DNA from: Diphasiastrum complanatum
Lineage: Eukaryota; Streptophyta; Lycopodiopsida; Lycopodiales; Lycopodiaceae
Length of the DNA stretch: 64,000 nucleotides
Assembly (NCBI GenBank): GCA_029204225.1
Contig: CM055104.1
Coordinates: 40,415,846-40,479,845, forward strand
Reading direction: 5' to 3'
Positions within the stretch are counted from its first letter, which is position 1, and each line of letters opens with the position of its first letter. Positions 22,930 to 33,884 of this stretch are shown in pieces. The position numbers and the translations under genes were made by a program. The notes beneath the pieces were generated by a model that was not told where the DNA came from, ran no database searches, and was given only the letters and a program-made list of their open reading frames with translations.

Positions 22930-24815
22930 CAGTGTGTATGTATCTTTTATTGATGATTACTCTAGATACACTTGGATTGAGCATTTGGATTCCAAAAGTA
23001 AAGTGTTTGAAGCTTTTGTTAAGTTCAAAACTCTAGTTGAAAATCAACTTGATGCTAAAATTAAAGTATTGAGGAGTGATAATGGTGGAGAGTATATTTC
23101 CACCAAGATGATAGAGTTTTGTAAATCCAATGGCATTAAGAGAGAACTTACATGTACTTATAGTCCTCAACAAAATGGAATAGACGAGAGGATGAATAGA
23201 ACACTATGTGAGTGTGCTAAGGCTTTAAGGTTAGATGCATCTCTACCAAAGTCCTTTTGGGGAGAGGCTATTATTTGTGCAACTTATTTGTGTAATAGAT
23301 TGCCATGTAAGCCCATTGGAGGCATAACATCTTATGAGACTCTATTTTATAAGAAGCCGAATCTTAAAGATCTAAGAATTTTCGGATCTACTTGCTATTT
23401 TTTTCAAGCATTAGATACAAGAAAAAAGGATGATCCTACTTCTATTAAAGGGATCTTTGTTGGTTATGCTGAAAATAGCAAAGGATATAGAGTCTATAAT
23501 CATGTCACTAAGAAGATTTTAGGGAGTAGAGATGTTACTTTTGATGAAGGTAATTACTTCAAGTTGAATGAGAAAGCTTCTAATCTATCTTATGTCAATG
23601 ATCTTGTAAGGTTTGAGGAGGAGCCTACATGTGATCAAGATCTTGAAGATCCATCTCAAGATCCGAGGACTCCAAGGAGATCTACAAGAAGAAAGGCCGA
23701 GCCCTCAAGGCTCACCTATGTTGACAAAGGTGAACAAAGGGAAGATCTACATTCACTTACCTCTTACACTTTTCTAACTTCTATGTTTGATGAGCCAAGT
23801 TGCTTTGAAGAATCTATGGAGTTACAAGAATGGAGGGATGCTATGCAAAAGGAGTATGTGGAGAATCATACATGGAAGCCCGTGGATCTTCCTCAAGGAA
23901 GAAAGCCACTTGAGTGCAAATGGATCTATAGATTGAAGTACAATCAAGATGGGAGCATCAACAAACACAAGGCAAGGCTAGTGGCAAAGGGGTTCTTGCA
24001 AACCAAGGGAGTAGATTTCGATGAAACTTTTGCTCCTGTTGCTAAGCTAGTTTCCATAAGGTTGATTATTTCTCTTGCAACTACTTTCAATTGGCCTCTA
24101 TTTCAACTTGATGTGACTAATGCTTTTCTCAATGGATATTTGGAAGAGGAGATTTTCATGAGGCAACCCGAGGGCTTCATCAAAGAAGATCAAGAGGAAA
24201 AAGTGTGTTTGTTGCTAAGAAGCCTTTATGGGCTTAAGCAAGCACCTAGAGCTTGGTACTCTAGGTTAAATACCTTCTTAAACTCTATTAAGTTTGTTGT
24301 AAGTGCTTATGATCCTTCTTTGTACTTAAGATTTAATGATGATAAAATCATCATTCTCATTTTGTATGTTGATGACATTATCCTTAGTGGAAATGATCTT
24401 GATGGTATACAAGAAAGTGAAAGTAGCATTGTTTAAGGAGTTTAAGATGGTAGATCTTGGTGATCTTCATTTCATATTAGGAATAGAAGTTTCGAGAGGC
24501 AAGGATTTGAGTTTTAATTGTCAATCCAAATATGCTTCTTCTATCTTAGAAAAGTTTGAAATGAAAGATTGTAAAAGAGTAGAAACTCCTATGGAGCAAA
24601 ATGAAAAAGTTTCCAATAGTGATGATGAAGTATCCTTTGAGGACATCACACTATATAGGAGACTTGTAGGCTCTTTGATCTATCTTACTATAACTAGACC
24701 TGATCTAAGTTATAGTGTAGGCATACTAAGCCAAAATATGCAAAATCCATTGGTTTGTCATTGGAAAAATGCAAAAAGGGTGTTGAGGTACATCTCAGCC
24801 ACCAAAATTGAGGAG
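22930..24815 (+). pseudogene. Copia pol: integrase (5'-truncated), RT; best preserved here
   Basis: Open for about 500 codons. It starts inside integrase at YVSFIDDYSRYTW, so the first catalytic Asp is lost; the second (LRSDNGGEY) and the Glu (NGIDERMNRT) are present. Next come the integrase C-terminus (GIFVGYAENSKGYRVYNHVT), the linker (PRTPRRSTRRKAEPS), and RT with WKPVDLPQGRKPLECKWIY, HKARLVAKG, QLDVTNAFLNGYLEEEIFM, SLYGLKQAPRAWY and LYVDDIILSG (YVDD near 24364-24378). A one-base frameshift near 24410 precedes MVDLGDLHFILGIEV. RT ends at KNAKRVLRYISATK near 24800, and RNase H is deleted up to the polypurine tract. Confidence 0.9.
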
Positions 24816-25400
24816 TGTTAGAATTTAGCAATTTTCACATGGTTTTTGATGAATATTAGACATCTATGTGGATCCACACGTGTGAGGACCTGTCCACACG
24901 TGTGAAATGACACTTTTAATATTCAGATCTATTTTGATTAGCTTTCATTTGAGTCTAATATGACATCTCCTAAATTATAGGAGTTAGGTCCTAGATTGTA
25001 GGAATCTAGAAGGTCAACACAAACCACCAATGGATGATGTGGCAAACTTGATAGATCTTATCCAAAGTGGATATGGATAAGTACAATGAGCTGTCCTACA
25101 CGTGCTGGATGTAGCTTAGAGAGAGATTATGGTGAATTTGTACTTGATCCATCATGGATCCATTATTGAGCTTAATGATGAGAATTCTTGGTTTTGTGAA
25201 GCTATCATTGTGTTTTGACTCTCTTAAGCACTTTCTTTGTGGATGAATGCTTTGTAAATGATAAGTAAACTATTTCTCTGTCATCAGGCCGTACAGTAGC
25301 TATACTTCACACGTGTGAAGCCGTGGATCATCTTTTTTTATTGTTCTTGCTTGGAAACACAAAGATTGTCAAGTAGAAGCTAGATTTGGAAGCTAGTCTT
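24816..25400 (+). repeat. 3' LTR of the plus copia (right limit uncertain)
   Basis: It begins TGTTAGAATTTAGC right after a purine-rich tract (AAAATTGAGGAG). It holds three CACACGTGTG palindromes (24875, 24895 and 25305 regions). The right end is lost in the chimeric segment that follows. Confidence 0.65.
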
Positions 25401-25499
25401 GATATAGATCAAGATCCCAAGCTACCAATCACTCTTTGTGATCATTTGTAGATCAATTTCAGTCCATAAACTCTGAAATTTGACACGTATGTCTGACTC

Positions 25500-25740
25500 T
25501 GGAGGAAATTTATGTTTCACATGATTGGCCACCACGAAGCTGGAAGAGGGGGCTTCACTTCTAGTGCATTTAGAGAAGATGAACACACTGACAAGGCAAC
25601 TGGATGCGACTGCAGCAATTGTGGAGACCACGCATCTAATCTTCACAATGTTGCGGAGCTACAACATTTTTTGCAAATACATATGGAAGCTTGAGTGTAT
25701 GGTCATCACAAAGGATGGAGAAGTCACACTGGCATGAAGA
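25500..25740 (+). other. Copia gag scrap joined to a piece of the transposase exon
   Basis: Reads ATTKLEEGASLLVHLEKMNT and LTRQLDATAAIVETTHLIFT, a copia gag segment. At 25660 it switches to 75 bp identical to 3880-3954, the last transposase exon that contains the candidate catalytic Glu codon. After 25734 the identity ends abruptly. Confidence 0.7.
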
Positions 25741-25759
25741 TCTTGATCTCAATTTTATT

Positions 25760-27720
25760 ACCTACATAGTGTTCTAATAAGAGGAGAGAAAAAGGGCCTA
25801 CTGCTCATTTGGTTAGAAGGATGATGCACATGAAACTGAAACAAAGGGCAAACTTGACTATGGGACGAGAGATCAGAATAGTGAGAATTCTAACAAATTT
25901 TAGCTTAAAGCTGATACACACAAAGGACCTATGGAGAAGGAATCGTTAAGACATTCAAGGTATTTGGTCACTTACATAGATAGTTGTAGTAGAAAAACAT
26001 TAATTTAAAATATAAGAATCAAAACTCAAGTTTTGGAAAAGTTCAAGTTTTTCACCAAGACAAACTGGGTTGAAAGTCAGAGGGTTCACTTCGACAATTG
26101 TGGAGACTATATTGGAAATAGACTCAAGAATTATTGCATGGAAAAGAGAATGTATAAGGGGTCTATGTCACACACCCCAAAGCAAAACATATTGGTAGAG
26201 CATCAAAATAAGAGCCTGCTGAATCATGTAAAGGTGCATGCTATATGATCAAAATTTGCCATAATTTCTTTGGGCAAAGAGCACAGTTGTCTACAATCTA
26301 GACAAGGTTCTGAATCGTGTAATGAGAGATAGAACTTCTAGAATAGTGTGGTTAAAAAGCCATCAGTAAATGATAGGAGGGTATTTGTGCATAAAGAAGA
26401 TGCACACATCCAAAAGAAAAAAGAAAAAAGTTAGATCCAAGCGGGTTTCCCTACATTTTTGGGTGTTACCCCATCAGTGCTTATGGTTACAAAGTATACG
26501 ATCCATCCAGGTTGAAGGTTGTGTTATCAAGTGCGCAAACTTTGACAATGATGAGCTTAAAACAAAATTAGGAAAGGCTAAGAAGGAGAAGCATCATGAG
26601 ATAGTGGTATTAGACAATGGAGGGGACATTGCATGGGCAAATGTTGCAGGGCAAGAAGTGATGAATGAGAATGAATAGAACTTCATGGAGGAGTTGAAAG
26701 AAACCAGATGTGGAGGCGATGTTGCGGGTACAAATAAAATTTGCCAGGAATCGAAAAGCACTAGAAAGGTACAATGGAATAAACTTTACAATTGTGGACA
26801 AAAGAAGATAGGGGAACTTGAGGCCCCAATCGAAGTATAGCAAAGGTCAAAGTGGGATACATGGAAGGAAGCCATGAAATAACTTGACTCGATCAGAAGG
26901 GATGAGGCATGGGAATTAGCGAACCTACCGCTTGGAAGGAAAGTGGTTGGATGCAGATGGGTATTCAACATCATCTATAAGGCAAATAGAGACATTGACT
27001 GCCACACATGGCGAGATTATAGCAAAGGTCTAAAGCCGAGTTGAAAGGGTGGATCGTGTGAAAACATGTGCACTAATTATGAGGGTGAATTTAATTGAAA
27101 CTCTAATAGCATAAGCATTGATCTATAATGTGGAAGTTGAGTAAATGGATGTGAGGACAACATTTTGCATGGAGATTTAAAGAGGTGTGCAAGATTCAAA
27201 GATGAAAGCAAGAAGGAATGCATTTTGAAGACAACACTATTCGGTATCAAGTAGTCCTCAAGGATGTGGGATCAACACATGAACACATTCTTTATACAGA
27301 GTCAGGTCATAAGGTGTTATTTGATCCTAATATATATATCCAAAATCAGGAAGGATCATACCTTATATGTCAATGATACCATAATCATTTGTGGCAACAA
27401 ATGTCATTCAAAGGACTTCCTATATATGCTCAAGAACAATTTTGAAATGAAAGATTTAGGAGAAATACACTACTGTTTAGGGATACATGTTAGGAGGAAT
27501 AGGGAACAAGGCCTAACATGGCTAACGCAAGGAATGTGCATTAATGTTTTGATGTACAAGATGAGAGATTGCTTTCTTATAGGGATACCCCTTGATCCCA
27601 ATGTGAAATTCAGCACAAAACTGTAACTAAGCAAGAGACAGAGTGCATGAGCCACAGGCCATACAGGAAACTCATCAGATTTCTCATATATGCCATGGTC
27701 TATAAAGACCTGACATAGCA
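25760..27720 (+). pseudogene. Older copia element: integrase and RT, heavily decayed
   Basis: A second copia lineage in many frames. Integrase traces are YLVTYIDSCSRKT (about 25965), RVHFDNCGDYIGNRLKNYC (26080-26140) and SHTPKQNILVEHQNKSLLNH (26170-26230). The integrase-RT linker is charged (26550-26680). RT traces: RDEAWELANLPLGRKVVGCR (26900-26960), LYVNDTIIICGN (about 27362; the YVDD motif reads YVND), EMKDLGEIHYCLGIHVRR (27445-27500) and IPLDPNVKF. Lower identity to the other copies and more stops indicate greater age. Confidence 0.75.
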
Positions 27721-28484
27721 ATAGCAGTCACAAAGATGAGCCAGCTCCTAGTTAATTCAAGAAAAGAACATTGGAACACCAGTTTTTTGATGTACAGGTA
27801 CAGTGAAATTAGAAATACTTAAAATACTCGTATGAACAAACAGGACTGCGGCCACATTGGCCCTTTTGCGTCTATGGTATGGCAGCTATATTCAGCCGGT
27901 TCTTGTCTGTGTTAGTGTCACATGATTGTTGGTGACTATGTTTCTGCAAATACCAATATCACCAAGGCATCTCGACGACATTTCTATTCAGCTTTCATCT
28001 TAGTTTTGAAGACGATTGATACATCAAAATTGTATTGTCGTTGTCCCAGGCTGTTGGAGATATGGCATCAGAGCTCCTCATGCAGTTCCATTTTGATATG
28101 ATATAATCTTATTCCAGCACATTGTACTCTTTATATGGCCCCATTCACCCTACAAGTGTCTAGAGGAATATATTGGGGGTCACTTGTTACTGTTGTTACA
28201 TAGCATTCCAGGGCTAACATTTAAGGCTAATAAACGCTATGAATATACACTTGTATAAGCATAAAGCTTTAAAATTTCTATAGGCAATAGATACGTCAAG
28301 CAAGACAAACAAACAGTACCTGCAAATGCGATGAAGCTCGTACAGTTGTGATAAACTCAGGTATCTTCTGCTTTGATCCGCTTCTTTAACTATACAAAAC
28401 ATTTTGCAGTTATTACAATGTAACTTCCGGAAAAACAAGATTCGGTTTGCACAAAGATTGAAATTACAGAACAGAGAACTTGCA
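27721..28484. other. No gene recognised
   Basis: Mixed composition, no long open frame, no repeat partner seen in the window. Confidence 0.35.
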
Positions 28485-29200
28485 CTAGGCCCATATACAT
28501 CGAAAAACACTGCTAGTTCGATCAGTTCTCCTTGCCTCCAGACTTTTAAGACGATATGAAGACCACAACGCCCTCACACAAAAAGTATTACAATCCAACT
28601 GAGCTTCTGCTGCAACTAGCTTCACCACATTCACATTCACAACACCCACCGGAAAGGCAATATCAGGAAAATTCAACCAATCTGCGAGCAATCTGGAGTA
28701 GTAGAGGGTGAATGCCGAAGCCCGTGATGCTGAGTCCTCCTTGCCAGCCAACAAACCGATACATCTCCAACGATGGCCACCGATCAGCCATAACTCAGGA
28801 CCTTCTCTCTTATCTCTCGCTCCACCTTACTTCACCTTACTTCTCCTCTCTAGCTCAACACTAGTGTTACTTTCAGCAGGACTGTTATTGACTGCCATCA
28901 GCCCCTCCTCTTTGGGACTTCTTGAGGATGCCACTATAGCATGGCTCAAGACTTTAGGAGCTTGTTTATTTTCAGCAAGATGTAATGAGAGGTGCTCAAG
29001 TTTCCTTTGTATTCTTTTGCATCCACTTTTTTTTTCCTCCTCTTGAATATGGCATTCTCTCTCCTAAATGTGCATCCACCTTTCTCTTTTCTCTAAAATC
29101 TGTCATTCTCTCTTGTCATTCTCTTTATAGAATGTACATCCACCTTTTTCTCTCCTCTGAAATCTGCATTCTCTCTCCACCCTCACACCTAAGCATTACA
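28485..29200. other. Pyrimidine-rich region with a short tandem repeat
   Basis: Unlike its surroundings it is richer in C and CT tracts. A unit of about 75 bp containing GTGCATCCACCTTTCTC / GTACATCCACCTTTTTCTC followed by TCTGAAATCTGCATTCTCTC occurs twice (about 29048-29190). Short open frames on both strands show no known domain. Confidence 0.4.
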
Positions 29201-29767
29201 TAATGGAAGGCCCCAGGACTTGGGTCTTTCACCTCACTTAAGGAACACATTCAAGATTATGAATTGCTTTTGACGGTTCAAGATTCACACTACTTGTACA
29301 TATAACGTATTATGGAAGGTGCCAAGCAAAGGACATTATGCATGGTAGGGATTTCCAGAATTTTTAGGTGAGGCCCGAAGGGGCCGAGCTTGAAGATTTT
29401 GGAAAGCCAAACCGGGCAGATTGTTCTCTACCGACACCTTTCATTGCATAATGGATACCTTTGACTTTTTTTCACATGAATATTAGGAAACGTAATGAGC
29501 ACTTTGACCCTGGGTAACCACTCTAAAGAAGCCACGTGTACTGACATGAGGAGAGGAAATGGGCGTGACCTGAAACACAGCCTGCAGTAGAGGGAAATGT
29601 AACCAAGGTAATTGTAAAAAAAACACATGGATATTATGCTTTTTAAGTTGCCCAAAAATGGACATAATAAGCAACAGGTATCCGTCACTTATAGTGTGAA
29701 GGAGCTTCATTATCATGGGATCAACCAGTTGCATAGATTTCTTTTGTGGAATCGAGTTTGTGTGGTA
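29201..29767. other. No gene recognised
   Basis: No motif or repeat partner found. It ends near a TGTTAGATATTC that could be an LTR start. Confidence 0.3.
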
Positions 29768-30014
29768 TTGTTAGATATTCATGATTATGAATAGTGGTAG
29801 TAAAGATTAATTTAAGATTCCGCTGATTGGATCAGATGGAATAAAGTTTTAATCTTAATCTTATGTCCAGAGATGTCTGTATAAGTCAGCCTAATCTTGG
29901 TTTGTACACTAAGATCTGAAGTAGGTTGATTGGATAAAGAAATTATGTTTGTAAAAGTATGATGGTTGGAAAACTTGTGATGTGGAATTATTCACTTCAA
30001 ATATTTCCCAAATA

Positions 30015-30541
30015 TATTATTTACTCAAGAGAAATAGAATTCTTCTATAGCTGACTCACAAGATTCTCAGTGATATATGTGAGTAACATATGCAGATTTT
30101 GGAGGAATCTACCAGATAATGGCATATATGTTTATGTACTGGGTCATAGTGAGAATTTTTTATTATGTGCATGATTAATCTTGTTTGGATCTATTGGTTA
30201 CTAAGGTAATCCGGTGCACTTGACCTAGTCGTTGAACATAGACATGATCAAGTATTGTGTTTGACAATTACTTGCAGAGTTAACAGATCTGTTTTGATAG
30301 ATCTATAGGTTAACTTAAAAATGATTTGGATAAGGATCTAAATGTGGTGTTATACTAGTATAATTGAATTCTTCACATAGACATTTAAGATTTCTAAATC
30401 ATGAGCAACTATTTTGAGTAATTTATTCACTCTTGTGGAAGTTAATTGTTAAAACAGACAGTGTGAAAAGAATTCACCAAAAACTGCTTGTTTTGTATGT
30501 ATTGCTTGTAAGACACATAACTTATGAGTCATTTGGATCCA
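30015..30541 (+). repeat. Dispersed noncoding repeat, copy 1 (second copy 54008-54541)
   Basis: About 530 bp alignable by eye with 54008-54541 in the same orientation. Shared landmarks: TATTTACTC.TGAGAAATAG near the start, TATGTGAGTAACA, GGATCTAAATGTGGTGT, ACTAGTATAATTGAATTC. Noncoding. It may be part of an LTR or leader beginning near 29768 (TGTTAGATATTC). Confidence 0.8.
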
Positions 30542-30869
30542 TCAGAAAATTAAATGCATAGGATATACGAAATTCTTGGATGAGTATTTCAGACTTGATT
30601 CATTAGTGATAGTATCCCTGTGAGCTCAATTGGATACCGGATCCTAATGGTTCCAAAAATGGTAAACTGAATTTTTGGAATTCAGCAAGACTTTGTAATC
30701 TCTAGATGTTGTTCTAGGTGATTGTATAGAGTTTATGTTGTTAAAGATGAATGTTGTAATGGTCTTTAATTACTTGGTTGATTGTAGAATTTGGAACTCA
30801 TAATTTGTTTAAGAATCAGTGTGGAAAAATATTCTTGGAATCTAGTGAGAGGTCATTTTTTATGAGGAG
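30542..30869. other. Spacer before the copia fragment
   Basis: AT-rich, no coding motif. The copia homology begins by about 30880. Confidence 0.35.
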
Positions 30870-30879
30870 AACATTCCAA

Positions 30880-31997
30880 AAGTATCTTCAAGCATTATTG
30901 ATGGTGATGTGGATGGATCTAACATTCTTGATATTGATGTAAAGGATCCTACTTTAGATGGTGATGATGATGGACCTTCATCAAGTCAAAAGCCAAGGAG
31001 AACATCAAGGGAAAGACAAATGCCTTCAAGGCTCACATATGATAAAAAGGGTAAGCAAGTAGTTTCTAGAAATTATGTTGCTTTCCTAACCTCTTTTGAT
31101 GAACCTACAAGTGTAGATGAAGCAAGGAAATAAAGAGGAGTGGATCCAAGCAATGGATCTTGAGTATCAAGCTCTTGTGAAGAATGGAACATGGAAATTG
31201 GTGGAGTTACCTAAGGACAAGAAAGCTACTGGATGCAAATGGATCTTCAAGGTGAAGACAAACCAAGATGGATCTATCAACAAGTAGAAGGAAAGAATAG
31301 TGGCAAAAGGATATGCTCAAGAACAAGGGGTTGACTATGATGAGATCTTTGCACCCATGGCAAAGATGGTAAGCATTCGAGTCATTATCTCACTTGCGAC
31401 ACTTTATGGATGGGATCTATGGCAATTGGACATTACAAATGCTTTTTTGAATGGTAATCTTGAGGAGGAAGTGTACATGGATCAACCCGAGAGCTACACT
31501 TCTTCTACAAAGCCAAATCATGTGTGTCTACTACAAAAGAGTTTGTATGGTCTTAAACAAGCACCAAGGTGTTGGTATGCTAAGTTCAATACATTTTTAC
31601 TCTCTCAAAACTTTGTTATGAGTGACTATGATCATTCACTTAATTATAGGTTTGTTGGAAATGATGTTACCATCTTGCTAATCTATGTGAATGATATCAT
31701 CTTGAGTGGTGGAAACAATCAAGATGTGGAGGATATTAAGATTGCTCTTAAGAAGAAATTTGAGGTGCATGATCTTGGTAACTTGCATTACATTTTGGGA
31801 ATAGAAGTTGTTAGATCTTCTCAATCTACTTTCATTTTTCAAGAGAAGTATGTTAATGCTATTCTAGCAAGATTTTATATGGTAGATGCAAAAGCTTATG
31901 ATACACCTATGGAGTCTCACATAAAGCTAACTATAAGAGGTAGTGAAAGATCCTTCAAGGACATTGTTGGATTATTCTCCTTCTTACTAATCGACTA
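30880..31997 (+). pseudogene. Copia linker and reverse transcriptase, truncated
   Basis: It starts in the integrase-RT linker (GPSSSQKPRRTSRERQMPSR) and continues into RT: KLVELPKDKKATGCKWIF-like, AKGYAQEQGVDYDEIFAPMA, LDITNAFLNGNLEEEVYMDQ, SLYGLKQAPRCWYAKFNTFL, LLIYVNDIILSGG and VHDLGNLHYILGIEVV. The catalytic YVDD reads YVND. A stop (TAG near 31286) and frameshifts near 31130 and 31290 break it. RT ends at FKDIVGLFSFLLID, where the frame runs into noncoding sequence shared with 45885-46370. The fragment is nearly identical to 45000-45884 and is part of a duplicated, already truncated unit. Confidence 0.85.
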
Positions 31998-32480
31998 ATC
32001 GGTTTTAATCCTCATCCATTGTTTATCCAGTTCTATGAATTTTCCTGTGTCTTTATACAATCTGCAGATTTACAAGTGTTTTACACAGTCTGCAAAAATA
32101 CATGGAGTTTGACAACAATGTTGCATTTTTTGCCTATCAGAAATCTCGTGTAAAAATGCAATGTCGTTTTTTCACATTTTTCGTCTGTCAGAAATTACGA
32201 GTATAAATGCAAAGTCGCATATTCGCATTTTTCAAAGTGCCTCAAATGTTAAGGAAATGACTCTGGCAAAGTGTGGGGCTACCATAAATGAGATTTTAGG
32301 ACACTGCCATCTTTTTTGCAAAAAGCTGACACTGTCACCTGTGGCAGTTTTAGTTCATTTCTGTAGAGTGACAATTTTGGTTCATTTATGCAGACAGGCT
32401 GTTTATGACCAATTTTCACCACTTATCAGCAATCAATTTCTGAGAAGGAACTAGATGAATGCCAGCGGACACCAGTCAAC
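31998..32480 (+). repeat. Noncoding 3' flank shared with 45885-46370
   Basis: From TCGACTAATCGGTTTTAATC onward this is close to identical to the sequence after the other RT fragment. It includes a GTGTGGGGCTACC block, CACTGTCACCTGTGGCAG, and GCAATCAATTTCT near its end. Similarity stops at about 32480. Confidence 0.85.
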
Positions 32481-33105
32481 TGGCAATCGCATTTGACGAG
32501 CTAATTACTTGGTATAAATCAACTGTTCATTCATCTCTTTTATCATCTGAAATGTTATTGTGAATTGTGAAGGGCTGAGTGTTATTACATGACATTTCAT
32601 GCGCTCTTATCAAGCAGATCATTCACAATCAGAAAGTATTGTTGTTAGCTCTCTATCAAGCTTTCAAGCTTGAACTCACTTGAGCATTCTAGCTCGTCTT
32701 TAGATATTTATTCTAGAGTTGCTATTGTGCTACTGCTTATCCGTAGAGTTGCTTATTCTCAATTACTCAGAGACAACTCAGAGTGCGCGGTTTTTAGCCA
32801 CTATTGTCTTGCACTCATTAGCATCTGATTTTTGTTTTTTCAGAATCAATACTATCTTCTTATTGCGTTCAATATATGTTAGAATGCATGCATCTCTGTT
32901 TTGCTTTTGTGACTGATAGAAATTGTCTGAGAATTCAATACTTTATGTTTGGCTACGTAATCACTTAGTATCTAGCGATTTCAAATTTAGTTGCTAAATA
33001 TTGAACATGATTTTCATCACTACTGCTTTGTTCAATTTTTGATAGGCGTAGTCATGCATAAAAAGTAGGAATTTTTTGCTGCTATTATCTATCCTATTTC
33101 CGACA
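32481..33105 (+). repeat. Copia 5' LTR (left limit uncertain)
   Basis: Placed by the primer-binding site at 33106 and the …CGACA end just before it. The start is not fixed. No 3' partner. Confidence 0.45.
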
Positions 33106-33117
33106 TGGTATCAGAGC
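33106..33117 (+). promoter_or_regulatory. Primer-binding site (tRNA-Met)
   Basis: TGGTATCAGAGC following an LTR-like end. A second, imperfect ATAGTATCAGTGC lies about 20 bases further on. Confidence 0.8.
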
Positions 33118-33880
33118 TTCTATCATAGTATCAGTGCTAGATCACTATTTCCTTTATCTAAACCGCCACGATATCAGATCTGTGATCTCTATCAAGGCAT
33201 CAATACATCAGATACACAGGTTGGACACATAGCTGAAGCTAAAACGTCAAAAGACGTTTTGGGACATCCTGAACAGCTTGCATTTTTGTGATGGAATTTA
33301 TTCCTTCTAAACCAAATTACAAAAACTAGCACAATGCTATTGTTAGAAATAGCATTGCTGGATCACTATTTCATTCATTGTCAACAATCACAAATGTGCT
33401 TTTCAACAGGAATTCATTTTCATGTTTGAGTATAATGTTTGGTGGCTTAATGATTCAAACATATGCAGGTTATTTAGCAATATTAGTTATGGAAGGTTAC
33501 ACACAATAATGCGGTAGAGCACAAGACAATAGCGGACAAAACTGCATGCTTTACAAAGCTAATTCAATATGTAAAAGGAATGAACCTATTATTGACAATA
33601 AAAAATCAATGCGCAAGGCATCTACTTCGTCTATCTCTGATGAGCTTCTGATGCTATTATTTTACACACACTTCATCTCTTGATCTCTTAATCAAACTGA
33701 ATACGCAAATGGTATTCAACATATATACACAATGTTACGTGAGGCTTGAAATCCATCTGTGTGCAAAAGGAGAGCAAAGTTTCTTGGATCCCCCTGTTAC
33801 ATCAAAGTAAAAAATATTAGTACCCTAATCTTCGCTATAAAGTAAGATTAAATTTTCTATCTCAACATCAATCATTAAAG
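33118..33880. other. Truncated retroelement leader, then unassigned DNA
   Basis: No gag motif follows the primer-binding site. The rest is AT-rich with no open frame worth calling. Confidence 0.35.
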
Positions 33881-33884
33881 TACC

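Noticed and set aside
24816-25400. Pairing this LTR with the LTR ending at 12290 as one element
   Set aside because: Sequences do not align beyond the shared palindrome, and intervening DNA contains several other elements on both strands.
28485-28754. 89-codon minus-strand protein
   Set aside because: No domain, no homologue in the window and no splice context; not enough to call.
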